NCBI GenBank assembly: GCA_002333145.1
Contig: DDBN01000138.1
Span: 1 to 21,579 of the forward strand
Reading direction: 5' to 3'
Length of the DNA: 21,579 nt
Source of the DNA: Moraxellaceae bacterium UBA2031
Lineage (GTDB): Bacteria; Pseudomonadota; Gammaproteobacteria; Pseudomonadales; Moraxellaceae
Of this stretch, positions 1 through 7,069 are shown piece by piece. Under the pieces are notes generated by a model. It had not been told where the DNA came from and made no database searches. It was given only the letters and a program-made list of their open reading frames with translations. Position 1 is the stretch's first letter. The number at the start of each line of letters is the position of its first letter. The translations under genes were made by a program, and so were the position numbers.

Positions 1-1253
1 TGCAACCGCTGCACAGGCTCAACAACCTTTGCATGCTCTTTGGCGACCTGACGGCCTTCATCGCTATCCGGCCGTTCAATTAGGGCACTGACCTTGGTGT
101 ATGTCAGGCGCGCATGGGAGTGCATCACACCCTCATAAAACTTGTACTCAGTAACACGCCCGGCCAGTGAAATATTCATGTCACAAACCATGCACAGACG
201 ATCGACATGCGGATTCAATGAACACAGGCCATTCGACAGAACTTCCGGCAGCATAGGAACGACCTGCTGCGGGAAATAAACGGAGTTGCCACGATTCAGT
301 GCTTCAGTGTCCAGCGCCGTATCTTTACGCACATAGTGCGAGACATCGGCGATGGCTACGATAAGACGGAATCCACCGCGACGCTTTTCGCAATACACGG
401 CATCATCAAAGTCACGCGCATCTTCGCCATCAATCGTCACCAGTGGAAGATCACGAAGATCGACACGATCCTTCTTTTCTTCCTCTGTTACTTCCGGATC
501 GAGGCGAGCGGCTTCGCGATCCACTTCGACGGGCCACACATGCGGGATATCGTAATTGCGAATGGCAATATCAATTTCCATGCCTGGCGCCATAAAGTCG
601 CCCAGCACCTCAACGATGCAACCTGTTGGCAGGTTACGAAGCGTGGGGTAATCCTGAATTTCGACACAGACAAACTGACCGACCACTGCTTTGTGATCCG
701 TATTGGTTATCAGGACTTCTTGCGTGATACGGGCATTATCCGGCGCCACATAGGCATTGCCGGACTCTTCGTAATAGCGGCCAACCAACTTCTTCATCCG
801 CTTTTCATCAACACGGACGATCTGAGCCTCACGGCGGCCCTTGTGGTCGTAGCCTGACTCACGAGCCAGCACAATATCGCCATGGAAGACCCGGCGCATT
901 TCGCGGGAAGTCAGCAGCAGATCGGGCGACTTGTCATCCGGAATGAGAAAGCCGAAGCCATCGGGATGGCCCATGACGCGCCCACGAATCAAGTGAGACT
1001 CATCCATAGGGGAGTAGACCCCACGACGATCGGACTGTGCCTGACCGTCACGGATCATCGCACCCAAGCGGCGACGGAGGGCCTCTGTCTGATCTTCGTC
1101 AACAAGGCCAAAGTGGGCGGCGATCTCATCGGCCGCCAAGGCCTTCTTGCCGTTAACCAGAAGCTCAAGAATCAGCTCCCGGCTTGGAATCGGGTTTTCG
1201 TACCGCTCGGCTTCACGGCCGGCGTGGGGGTCCTGCCAAGTAGGCTTGGACAT
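1..1253 (-). CDS. rnr: Ribonuclease R, N-terminal part (runs off left edge)
   Basis: RNase R is a processive 3'-5' exoribonuclease that degrades structured RNA and takes part in rRNA/tRNA quality control and cold or stationary-phase adaptation. About 417 codons are visible of a protein usually near 800 residues. The order is an N-terminal winged-helix region (about 20-80), cold-shock-like OB domains (about 85-240, including GRVMGHPDGFGFLIPDD at 91-107), then the start of the RNB catalytic domain. The metal-binding acidic cluster is TIDGEDARDFDDAVY (273-287); D275, D281, D283 and D284 match the catalytic aspartates known for the family. The ATG at 1253 is preferred because AGGAAG lies 5 nt upstream; an in-frame ATG at 1268 lacks such a site. 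The rnr/tRNA-Leu neighbourhood is also known from Pseudomonas. The C-terminal half lies outside the window. Confidence 0.96.
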   Translation of the reverse strand, partial: MSKPTWQDPHAGREAERYENPIPSRELILELLVNGKKALAADEIAAHFGLVDEDQTEALRRRLGAMIRDGQAQSDRRGVYSPMDESHLIRGRVMGHPDGFGFLIPDDKSPDLLLTSREMRRVFHGDIVLARESGYDHKGRREAQIVRVDEKRMKKLVGRYYEESGNAYVAPDNARITQEVLITNTDHKAVVGQFVCVEIQDYPTLRNLPTGCIVEVLGDFMAPGMEIDIAIRNYDIPHVWPVEVDREAARLDPEVTEEEKKDRVDLRDLPLVTIDGEDARDFDDAVYCEKRRGGFRLIVAIADVSHYVRKDTALDTEALNRGNSVYFPQQVVPMLPEVLSNGLCSLNPHVDRLCMVCDMNISLAGRVTEYKFYEGVMHSHARLTYTKVSALIERPDSDEGRQVAKEHAKVVEPVQRL

Positions 1254-1270
1254 AGAAACTTCCTGCATGG

Positions 1271-1285
1271 GTGGCCACTGGCCAC
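1271..1285. promoter_or_regulatory. Palindrome in the rnr 5' leader
   Basis: GTGGCCACTGGCCAC has 7-bp inverted arms around one central base. It sits just upstream of the rnr ribosome-binding site, downstream of the rnr -10 element. It could be a repressor operator or, in mRNA, a 5-bp stem with a 5-nt loop close to the Shine-Dalgarno sequence. No known regulator motif is recognised. Confidence 0.35.
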
Positions 1286-1305
1286 GAAATGAACAATCAG
1301 CCTCT

Positions 1306-1311
1306 ATTATA
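1306..1311 (-). promoter_or_regulatory. Candidate -10 element of the rnr promoter
   Basis: A perfect TATAAT is present on the minus strand, 53 nt before the rnr start codon. No good -35 box stands at 16-18 bp spacing (the nearest sequence is GGGATT), so the promoter may be activator-assisted or weak. It lies immediately beside the divergent tRNA-Leu promoter, so the two may compete for polymerase. Confidence 0.5.
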
Positions 1312-1322
1312 GCGCGAAGACG

Positions 1323-1349
1323 TTGACAATCCCATGAAGTGGCTATAAA
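1323..1349 (+). promoter_or_regulatory. tRNA-Leu promoter with GC-rich discriminator
   Basis: A perfect -35 box TTGACA (1323-1328) and a TATAAA -10 box (1344-1349) are separated by 15 bp. They end 14 nt before the mature tRNA 5' end. The stretch between -10 and the gene contains GCGCGCC, a GC-rich discriminator of the kind known at stringently controlled stable-RNA promoters. The slightly short spacer is the only weak point. Confidence 0.6.
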
Positions 1350-1363
1350 TTGCGCGCCACTGA

Positions 1364-1448
1364 GCCCAGGTGGCGAAATTGGTAGACGCGCTAGTTTCAG
1401 GTATTAGTGTCGAAAGACGTGGAGGTTCAAGTCCTCTCCTGGGCACCA
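1364..1448 (+). tRNA. tRNA-Leu (anticodon CAG)
   Basis: This is an 85-nt class II tRNA with encoded CCA. The acceptor arms GCCCAGG (1364-1370) and CCTGGGC (1438-1444) pair perfectly. The D-arm carries TTGGTAGA, the anticodon arm CTAGT/ATTAG encloses a TTCAGGT loop giving anticodon CAG (reads CUG), a variable arm is present, and the T-arm GGAGG-TTCAAGT-CCTCT is intact. Leucine identity follows from the long variable arm and CAG. It is the most heavily used leucine decoder in GC-rich gammaproteobacteria. Confidence 0.97.
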
Positions 1449-1453
1449 AAAAA

Positions 1454-1489
1454 GCAGTTTTAGGTCATCCTACAAAGTCCTGAAACCGC
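1454..1489 (+). other. Hairpin in the tRNA-Leu 3' trailer
   Basis: GCAGTTTTAGG (1454-1464) can pair with CCTGAAACCGC (1479-1489) with one A-C mismatch and one G-U, around a 14-nt loop. It stands 5 nt after the encoded CCA and before the true terminator. It may help 3' trailer processing by exo- or endoribonucleases. This is inferred only from base pairing. Confidence 0.4.
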
Positions 1490-1494
1490 ACTCT

Positions 1495-1517
1495 AAACCC
1501 CGCAAATGCGGGGTTTT
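1495..1517 (+). terminator. Rho-independent terminator of tRNA-Leu
   Basis: CCCCGC (1498-1503) pairs with GCGGGG (1508-1513) around an AAAT loop, extended by AAA/TTT, and is followed by TTTTCTGTTTT. This is a compact GC stem with a U-rich tail, ending the tRNA transcript. Confidence 0.8.
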
Positions 1518-1572
1518 CTGTTTTATGGCACCCAAGAATACCTATTAGCTTCCCACCATACTTATCGCTTGC

Positions 1573-1620
1573 TGGTACAACTATTGGTACAACGCTCAGC
1601 AACCTAACAGAGTTGTACCA
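1573..1620. repeat. Three-copy TGGTACAAC repeat (two direct, one inverted)
   Basis: TGGTACAACT (1573-1582), TGGTACAAC (1585-1593) and the exact inverse AGTTGTACCA (1611-1620) sit within 48 bp, 124 nt past the tRNA-Leu 3' end. Two tandem copies 12 bp apart plus one inverted copy look like protein-binding sites. Because tRNA genes are frequent integration targets, they might be arm-type integrase sites left by a lost element. An operator array is the alternative. No integrase gene is present here. The rest of 1518-1658 shows nothing recognisable. Confidence 0.55.
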
Positions 1621-1658
1621 TCCCTAAATAAGAGGGGTTATACCGAGCCCGCCTCGCC

Positions 1659-2516
1659 TCAGCCCCGCCCGCTCCGCTCTGCCAAACGCTGCATGTAATT
1701 ATTCAACTGCTGCATGGCTATCTCGTAGGGCCAGGAAAACTTGCGCTGAAACCAGTAGCCAATGCGGATATCGGCTGAGGTAAAAACCATATAACGGTTG
1801 GCTTTGATGCCGCGCAAAATGGCCGTCGCTGCTTGTTCGGGACTAATGGCGCGCTTCTGAAAGTGCTCGCGAAAACGCTGAATGGCCGGGTCGTTCATGT
1901 TAACGCCTGCCACATCAACTGTGCTTACCAAGCCGGTATCCACACCGCCCGGACATACCAGACTGACGCCAATGCCGTGATGCTTGAGATCGTGACGCAA
2001 CACTTCCGACACGCCGCGCAAGCCAAACTTGCTGGCACTGTAAGCAGCATGCCAAGGCAGCCCGAACAGGCCCGCGGCTGATGACACATTAACGATATGG
2101 CCGCCTCGGCCGGCATGGATCATTGCCGGAACAAAGTACTCGAGCACATGAATAGGCCCCATGAGATTGACCTCGACCACTTTGCGCCATTGCTGATGCT
2201 GTAGGTCTTCTATGCGCCCCCATATCGCAATGCCGGCAATATTCATGACAACATCAAGACTGCCAAACCGGGCATGAATATCGTCGGCCAGTGCCTTCAC
2301 GCTGTCATGATCTGCAATATTCACGACACTCGCCAGACTGACCTTACCACCCGTTGCCTTAATGCTGCCGGCGGCCGCTTGCAGGCCTTCTGCATTGATA
2401 TCCGTGAGGAAAAGCTCTGCTCCCTCGGCAGCCGCTGCCACAGCCACCGCTCGACCGATGCCACTCGCGGCACCCGTCACCAGACATTTCTTTCCCGCCA
2501 GACTTCTGATTGCCAT
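1659..2516 (-). CDS. Short-chain dehydrogenase/reductase (SDR)
   Basis: A 285-residue classical-type SDR, an NAD(P)-dependent oxidoreductase of the Rossmann fold, probably cytosolic. Visible motifs are the cofactor loop TGAASGIG (14-21), an acidic residue D39 at the end of strand 2 that suggests NAD(H) preference, the structural NIAG (92-95), catalytic serine in NVSS (143-146), YSASK (159-163) with catalytic Y159 and K163, and the PG motif at 189-190. The C-terminal extension (IGYWFQRKFSWPYEIAM) resembles SDRs annotated as acting on lipophilic alcohols or ketones. The substrate cannot be told from sequence. The start has TAAGGG upstream with good spacing. It is divergent from an AraC-type regulator, which is a plausible controller. 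Confidence 0.92.
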   Translation of the reverse strand: MAIRSLAGKKCLVTGAASGIGRAVAVAAAAEGAELFLTDINAEGLQAAAGSIKATGGKVSLASVVNIADHDSVKALADDIHARFGSLDVVMNIAGIAIWGRIEDLQHQQWRKVVEVNLMGPIHVLEYFVPAMIHAGRGGHIVNVSSAAGLFGLPWHAAYSASKFGLRGVSEVLRHDLKHHGIGVSLVCPGGVDTGLVSTVDVAGVNMNDPAIQRFREHFQKRAISPEQAATAILRGIKANRYMVFTSADIRIGYWFQRKFSWPYEIAMQQLNNYMQRLAERSGRG

Positions 2517-2681
2517 GACATACCCTTACCGTAATGAATGCACAGGTGAAGCGTAGGCGTGATGCCCTGCGCATAGAGTATCCCTATCGGCCATTATCAG
2601 TACCATAAAAGGCCATGCCGAATTTTCTGACCCGATTTGTGACAAGATGATGGCTATGCAAAGACTTTTCGGGATGCCTTC

Positions 2682-3734
2682 ATGTCTAACCCTGAAAAAC
2701 CCACTGACACCGCCTGGGTATCAACGCGGCACCTTCAGCACATGATGCGGCAAGCCGAGGCCGCAGGCGTGCCTGCTGCGACGCTGTTAGCGGCGACGGG
2801 CTTGTCACGGATATCGCTGGCAGATGTGGATGGCACGATTCCCATGTCGGCTATTGAGGCGGTCATTTCCACGCTGGATCAATACCCGGCCAGTGTCATG
2901 GCGGGGCTGCAACTGGCACGTGAAATACAGCCGGCTACGTTCGGCGCTCTTGGCCTGCTGCTGCAGTCCTGCACTACTCTGGCCGACGCACTGGAGGCCG
3001 TTGTTCGCTTCAATGGCCTGCTTAGCAATATCGGCACCACCACGCTGGCCTTCGCTCCCGGTATTGTTGAAGTGCGCTGGGAGTGCGCGGCTGGCAGTCC
3101 TGCCTTTCGCCGTCATGCCAGTGAGTATGTACTGGGGGCTTTTGTGATGCTTGCCCGCCTGCTCTTACCGGCGACGACAGACTTGCCCCGTGCTGTGCAA
3201 TTTGCTCATGCTCAGCCAACCGGTACCGATGCCCGTCGGGACTATTTTTCATTTTTTCGCTGCCCCGTATATTTTGAGCACCACTGTAACGCCGTCGTGA
3301 TTCCTGTCGATCTACTGAAGGCTCGGTTGCCACACGGTGATACGGCATTAAAGGCCTTACTGGAACAGCACACGCTGGATCTGCTACATGCACGCAATCG
3401 TCCAGAGGCACTGCAAGATGATATCCGGCGACTCATTACCATCATGATGCCCAGTGGCATCCCAACCCGCGATGCAGTGGCGACACAACTGGGTATCAGT
3501 ACGCGTAGCCTGCATCGCCACTTGCAAGAATCTGGCACTGGCTTTCGCGACATACTTGATGAGGTTCGTTTGCAGACGGCGCGGCAACAACTGCGAGAGC
3601 AAAGCGATACGATTAGTGATATATCCGAACGCCTAGGCTTCAGTTCACCTCAAGCATTTCTGCGTTTTTTCAAACAGAACACCGGAGTCACCCCCGGCGA
3701 ATTTCGTAAACAGGAGCAACCCAATGTCACATGA
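2682..3734 (+). CDS. AraC-family transcriptional regulator
   Basis: A 350-residue DNA-binding regulator. The N-terminal half (about 30-215) resembles the arabinose-binding-like ligand domain seen in AraC/OruR/ArgR-type regulators of fatty or aromatic compound genes. The C-terminal about 100 residues hold two helix-turn-helix units: DAVATQLGISTRSLHRHL (264-281) and ISDISERLGFSSPQAFLRFF (311-330), followed by the typical TGVTPGEFR. Full length for the family. No strong Shine-Dalgarno is seen before the ATG. The gene is divergent from the SDR (165-bp gap, presumably with both promoters and the operator). Its last 11 bases overlap the following gene, so the two are probably co-translated. Ligand unknown. 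Confidence 0.93.
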   Translation: MSNPEKPTDTAWVSTRHLQHMMRQAEAAGVPAATLLAATGLSRISLADVDGTIPMSAIEAVISTLDQYPASVMAGLQLAREIQPATFGALGLLLQSCTTLADALEAVVRFNGLLSNIGTTTLAFAPGIVEVRWECAAGSPAFRRHASEYVLGAFVMLARLLLPATTDLPRAVQFAHAQPTGTDARRDYFSFFRCPVYFEHHCNAVVIPVDLLKARLPHGDTALKALLEQHTLDLLHARNRPEALQDDIRRLITIMMPSGIPTRDAVATQLGISTRSLHRHLQESGTGFRDILDEVRLQTARQQLREQSDTISDISERLGFSSPQAFLRFFKQNTGVTPGEFRKQEQPNVT

Positions 3735-4341
3735 TGCTCTCGCGCCTCCACGTGGCTGGTATGCCATGTCTGATGCCCGTCTTTCCACACCAGAACCTGC
3801 CACGCGTGGCTTGCTATTTCGCATGGTTGCGCAAGCATCCCGCCTGTTTGGGCGTAAGCAAGTTCCTGATGTTTTTACTGTCTTGAACATCAATCCACGG
3901 CTGTTCTGGGCATGGCTATTTTTTGCTTCACGCTTGATGCCCTGGGGACGGCTGCCTGGAACCGTGCGTGAAATGATTATTCTGCGCACCGCATGGAACT
4001 GCCGTAGCCGCTATGAATGGGGGCAGCATGTCGAGATTGCCTTGCGTGTTGGCGTGACAGATGACGAAATCGTGGCACTTGCCAGCGGTCCGTCAGCTTT
4101 TACTGATCCACTTATCTGTGCCGTAATGCAGGCATGCGATGAGGTTTTTAATGATAAATGCATCAGCAGCGATACATGGAAAATGCTATCGACTCACTAC
4201 AGTGAAAAACTGATGATCGAGATCATGATTTTGATTGGTCATTACGAAATGCTGGCAGGCTTCTTGAATAGTGCTGGCGTTGCTCTGGAAGCAGAAACCG
4301 AGGCCACATTACAGGCGTTTTACCAACGAATCAGTGCTTAA
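3724..4341 (+). CDS. Carboxymuconolactone decarboxylase (CMD/AhpD-like) family protein
   Basis: A 205-residue protein with the CMD fold signature REMIILRTAWNCRSRYEWGQH (residues 82-102), followed by GVTDDEIVALA (110-120). Families with this fold include gamma-carboxymuconolactone decarboxylase and the alkylhydroperoxidase AhpD. Here the conserved stretch has one cysteine (C93) and the YEWGQH motif (97-102) but not the CxxC pair of AhpD, so a redox AhpD function is doubtful. Many such YEWGQH proteins are of unknown activity. An N-terminal extension of about 45 residues precedes the core. It begins inside the end of the AraC-type gene (11-bp overlap), so it is likely in its operon. The product may join the divergent SDR in oxidising a shared substrate; this is inference. 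Confidence 0.82.
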   Translation: MSHDALAPPRGWYAMSDARLSTPEPATRGLLFRMVAQASRLFGRKQVPDVFTVLNINPRLFWAWLFFASRLMPWGRLPGTVREMIILRTAWNCRSRYEWGQHVEIALRVGVTDDEIVALASGPSAFTDPLICAVMQACDEVFNDKCISSDTWKMLSTHYSEKLMIEIMILIGHYEMLAGFLNSAGVALEAETEATLQAFYQRISA

Positions 4342-4370
4342 AGTAAATTTTTACTATTACTTTCCAATAA

Positions 4371-4405
4371 AAATGGGGAAGACATAACGTCTCCCCCATT
4401 TTTTT
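4371..4405. terminator. Bidirectional terminator between CMD gene and acyl-CoA dehydrogenase
   Basis: ATGGGGAAGAC (4373-4383) pairs with GTCTCCCCCAT (4389-4399) with one A-C mismatch and a 5-nt loop. It is flanked by AAAA on the left and a seven-T run on the right. It fits termination of the plus-strand CMD gene and, read in reverse, of the converging acyl-CoA dehydrogenase. Confidence 0.78.
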
Positions 4406-4419
4406 GACCTTCGCTATTC

Positions 4420-4451
4420 GACCAGAACCACTTACTTAAAATAATCTGGTC
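4420..4451. repeat. Inverted repeat after the acyl-CoA dehydrogenase
   Basis: GACCAGA (4420-4426) and TCTGGTC (4445-4451) are exact inverses 18 nt apart, just past the acyl-CoA dehydrogenase stop codon. In its mRNA they could form a 3' stem-loop that protects the end. No T-run follows, so it is not a terminator alone. Confidence 0.4.
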
Positions 4452-4463
4452 AAAACAACACGA

Positions 4464-5636
4464 TTAGATCGAACGCGAAATCAGTTCTTTCATGATTTCG
4501 TTGGTGCCACCATAAATACGGTTAGCACGTGTATCGATGTAAGCACGAGCAATCGGGTATTCCAGCATATAGCCGTAGCCACCGTGCAACTGTACGCACT
4601 CATCGACTATCTTGGAAAGCAGATCAGAAACCCAGTATTTTGCCGCACAGGCCGCTTCGACACTCAGCTCATTCTTCAGCACCTGCTCCATGCAGCGATC
4701 CACGAATACGCGAGCGATCTGCGCTTCGGAGCGCATTTCGGCGAGCTTGAAACGGGTATTCTGGAAAGACGATACCGACTTGCCGAATACCTTGCGCTGC
4801 TTGACGTAATCGACTGTTGTGGCGATTGCATTCTCGGCACCCGATGCGCAAATAATGGCGATCATCATCCGTTCCCACGCCAATTCCTTCATCAGCATAA
4901 TGAAGCCCATGCCTTCCATGCCGAGCAGGTTGCTCTTCGGTACGCGCACGTTATCAAAAAAGAGTTCGCAGGTGTCTTGACCGCGCATGCCCACTTTCTT
5001 CAGTGGCTTGCCTTTGGTGAATCCTGGGGTATTGGCGTCCATAATCAACAGTGACACGCTTTGTGCGCCACCACTGATATCACCAGTCTTTACCACTACT
5101 ACTGACATGTCGCACAGGTAGCCGTTAGTGATAAAAATCTTTGAGCCGTTAACAATGTAGTCATCGCCATCGGCTACAGCGGTGGTGCGAATGCTTTGCA
5201 GATCAGAGCCTGTGCCCGGCTCAGTCATAGCGATAGAGCCTACTACTTCACCGCTACACATCTTCGGCAGCCACTCCATCTTTTGCTCTTCGGTACCGAA
5301 GTTATTGATGTAGTTGGCCACGATATCGGAGTGCAAAGAGAAACCGGAGGCAGAGTCACCCACGCGGGCCTGCTCTTCCATCAGGATCATGCTGTAAAGA
5401 CGATCAACACCGGCGCCGCCGTACTGCTCAGGCATAGTGGGACACAGCAGGCCGAGCTCACCGGCCTTGTTCCAGATGTTCCGATCAATGTGCTGCTGCT
5501 CTTCCCACTTTTCATAATGCGGAGCCAGCTCCGTCTCGAAGAAGCGACGCACAGTGGTGCGAAACGCCTCATGGTCAGAGTTGAACAGAGTACGGGGGAT
5601 CATCGGAGCAACTGACTGCGGTACGGTGACGCTCAT
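4464..5636 (-). CDS. Acyl-CoA dehydrogenase, LCAD/IVD-type active site
   Basis: A 390-residue FAD enzyme that oxidises acyl-CoA to trans-2-enoyl-CoA and passes electrons to ETF, the first step of beta-oxidation or branched-acyl degradation. Seen: AMTEPGTGSD (136-145) at the flavin site, KIFITNG (166-172), VGMRGQDTCEL (215-225), YVKQRKVFGKSV (277-288) and the C-terminal QLHGGYGYMLEYPIAR (349-364) with RIYGGTNEIMKELI (373-386). Where short- and medium-chain enzymes carry the catalytic Glu (IYEGT), this one has Gly (G376). The glutamate in LAWERM (E255) matches the alternative catalytic position known for long-chain and isovaleryl-CoA dehydrogenases. Length is typical. GAGGA lies before the ATG. 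The divergent TetR gene is its likely repressor. Confidence 0.95.
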   Translation of the reverse strand: MSVTVPQSVAPMIPRTLFNSDHEAFRTTVRRFFETELAPHYEKWEEQQHIDRNIWNKAGELGLLCPTMPEQYGGAGVDRLYSMILMEEQARVGDSASGFSLHSDIVANYINNFGTEEQKMEWLPKMCSGEVVGSIAMTEPGTGSDLQSIRTTAVADGDDYIVNGSKIFITNGYLCDMSVVVVKTGDISGGAQSVSLLIMDANTPGFTKGKPLKKVGMRGQDTCELFFDNVRVPKSNLLGMEGMGFIMLMKELAWERMMIAIICASGAENAIATTVDYVKQRKVFGKSVSSFQNTRFKLAEMRSEAQIARVFVDRCMEQVLKNELSVEAACAAKYWVSDLLSKIVDECVQLHGGYGYMLEYPIARAYIDTRANRIYGGTNEIMKELISRSI

Positions 5637-5680
5637 GGGTAATTCCTCGAAATTCGGGTAAAAGTCAGAACGTATTTACA

Positions 5681-5746
5681 ATACGGTCGTCCAACATGTA
5701 TCTTGATACCAATCTGTGCCTCCTTTTGTCAATAAAATAACCGTAT
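5681..5746. promoter_or_regulatory. Widely spaced inverted repeat between ACAD and TetR gene
   Basis: ATACGGT (5681-5687) and its exact inverse ACCGTAT (5740-5746) flank the AT-rich centre of the divergent intergenic region. TetR repressors often bind palindromes here. The 52-nt separation is large for one dimer, so these may be half-sites of two operators or a looping pair. Position, not motif knowledge, supports the call. Confidence 0.35.
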
Positions 5747-5774
5747 CACTTAAGGCCAAACTGCATGGCCCCAG

Positions 5775-5803
5775 TTGACAAAATACATTCAAGTCACTGA
5801 TAT
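5775..5803 (+). promoter_or_regulatory. Candidate sigma70 promoter of the TetR gene
   Basis: A perfect -35 box TTGACA (5775-5780) and TGATAT (5798-5803) as -10 are separated by 17 bp. They lie about 35 nt before the chosen TetR start codon and leave room for a short leader with the AGGAG site. Confidence 0.5.
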
Positions 5804-5837
5804 AAAAGAAAAACTGCTAATTACGCAGGAGCCTTAT

Positions 5838-6524
5838 ATGCAAAACACTTCGCCCTCTTCCGCCACCACACGCCGCACTCAGCAGGAGCGCAGCGAGACC
5901 ATGCGGATACGTCTGATTGATGCAACACTGTCTTGCCTAGAGCGCGAGGGCTATGCCGGCACCACTATTAGCAAGATTGTGGAGTGTGCAGAAGTCTCAC
6001 GGGGCGCGCCCATGCATCATTTCCCTTCGAAAGCCGCGCTGATCGAGGCGACAGCCGAGCGCCTAGTACGGCATATGTATGTGCGCCTAGGCGAGGCCAT
6101 GCTTGTGCTGAATAACTCGGATGACCGCGTGCGAGCTATGGTGCACAGCGCCTGGCACAACGTATTTGGCACCCGCGAACATGCCGCCATCATGGAGCTG
6201 CAACTCGCCAGCCGTCATGACGATGAATTAGCCGCCATGATGAAGCGCCTGTGGGCGGCCGGATACCAACTCATCAGTGGTGCCGCTGAACATTATTTTG
6301 AACCGGTAGATCAAAACAACAGTGTTTTGGACTTGATGATCATGATGCAGTGGCTATTACGCGGCATGTCATTGGACAGGCACCTAGTCGGCAACCAGCA
6401 GTTTTATGATCACCATCTCGATTTGTGGTGTGAATTACTGGCAACTCGCCTGCGTGCCCGACAAGGAGTGACTACTCCTCCGCCACGCCCAGAGTTTTGG
6501 GACAGTATTTTATCCAGCCAGTAA
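5838..6524 (+). CDS. TetR-family transcriptional regulator
   Basis: A 228-residue repressor of the TetR family, which binds operator DNA as a dimer and is released by a small ligand. The N-terminal helix-turn-helix spans about 27-70: TMRIRLIDATLSCLEREGYAG, then TTISKIVECAEVSRGAPMHHF and PSKAALI. The C-terminal about 150 residues form the variable ligand domain. The ATG at 5838 is preferred over one 63 nt upstream because AGGAG stands 7 nt before it and the candidate promoter would otherwise lie inside the gene. It is divergent from the acyl-CoA dehydrogenase (201-bp gap), so it likely senses an acyl-CoA or related compound and controls that gene and itself. This is inference from position. 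Confidence 0.93.
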   Translation: MQNTSPSSATTRRTQQERSETMRIRLIDATLSCLEREGYAGTTISKIVECAEVSRGAPMHHFPSKAALIEATAERLVRHMYVRLGEAMLVLNNSDDRVRAMVHSAWHNVFGTREHAAIMELQLASRHDDELAAMMKRLWAAGYQLISGAAEHYFEPVDQNNSVLDLMIMMQWLLRGMSLDRHLVGNQQFYDHHLDLWCELLATRLRARQGVTTPPPRPEFWDSILSSQ

Positions 6525-6545
6525 TACCGTTACTTTTTAATCCAT

Positions 6546-6575
6546 AAAAATACCGGCCTGATCGCCGGTATTTTT
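6546..6575. terminator. Bidirectional terminator between TetR and SRPBCC genes
   Basis: AAAAATACCGGC (6546-6557) and GCCGGTATTTTT (6564-6575) form a perfect 12-bp stem with the 6-nt loop CTGATC. A/T runs on both sides make it work for both converging genes. Confidence 0.88.
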
Positions 6576-6595
6576 ATACATTGAGCAAAAGCGAA

Positions 6596-7018
6596 TCAAA
6601 GGCGCAGGTTTTTTAAACCTCGGCGAATAGATTGCTCTAGTCCGCGACGAATCAGGCCTGCCACAAATGGGAGCTTGCCTTCAAACACAATGGTGTAATG
6701 CAGGCGACTGCCATCGCCCATCTGATAAAAGCGCATCACGCCATGATGATTTTTAAGCGGGCTGCCTCGAGTGATCCGATATTCAATCAACTCATTTTCT
6801 TTGAATGCTGTTACGGTTTCTTCGAAAGGTGGAGCGATCAAAATTCGTAATTCACGAGTAGAGCCTACGCCGTTAGGCGCATCGCTACCGGCACGAATCG
6901 TACGAATTTTTACCGGCGCAAATATCTGCTCCAGGTTTTCATGAACACTCAGAAAGGCAAAAAGCTTACTGACCGGAAATGTAAACTCTTGAACGATCTC
7001 GATACGTTGTTGGCTCAC
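6596..7018 (-). CDS. SRPBCC (START/polyketide-cyclase-like) family protein
   Basis: A 140-residue protein with the pattern of the SRPBCC helix-grip fold: an opening strand RIEIVQEFTFPVSKLFAFLSV (5-25), a GVGSTRELRI strand (about 50-59), YRITRGSPLKNHHGVMRF and a closing long helix VAGLIRRGLEQSIRRGLKNL (119-138). Members bind hydrophobic ligands in a deep cavity; none of the catalytic signatures of characterised members is recognised, so the ligand is unknown. The start is GTG at 7018 with AGGA 8 nt upstream. It is 51 nt downstream of the NfeD-like gene on the same strand and could be the last gene of that transcript. The strong terminator follows. Confidence 0.82.
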   Translation of the reverse strand: MSQQRIEIVQEFTFPVSKLFAFLSVHENLEQIFAPVKIRTIRAGSDAPNGVGSTRELRILIAPPFEETVTAFKENELIEYRITRGSPLKNHHGVMRFYQMGDGSRLHYTIVFEGKLPFVAGLIRRGLEQSIRRGLKNLRL

Positions 7019-7069
7019 AATTTATTCCTGAACAATTGAAATACCCCTACCCAAGCAGTGCCCTAACAA

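Noticed and set aside
336..1292. Plus-strand open frames at 336-857 and 882-1292
   Set aside because: They are antisense to the rnr coding region, which has clear RNase R motifs; their protein sequences show no family features.
1526..1541. Possible duplicated tRNA-Leu 3' end (TGGCACCCAAGAATAC against TGGGCACCAAAAAAG) as an attachment site
   Set aside because: The likeness is weak and interrupted; no continuous identity such as integrases leave.
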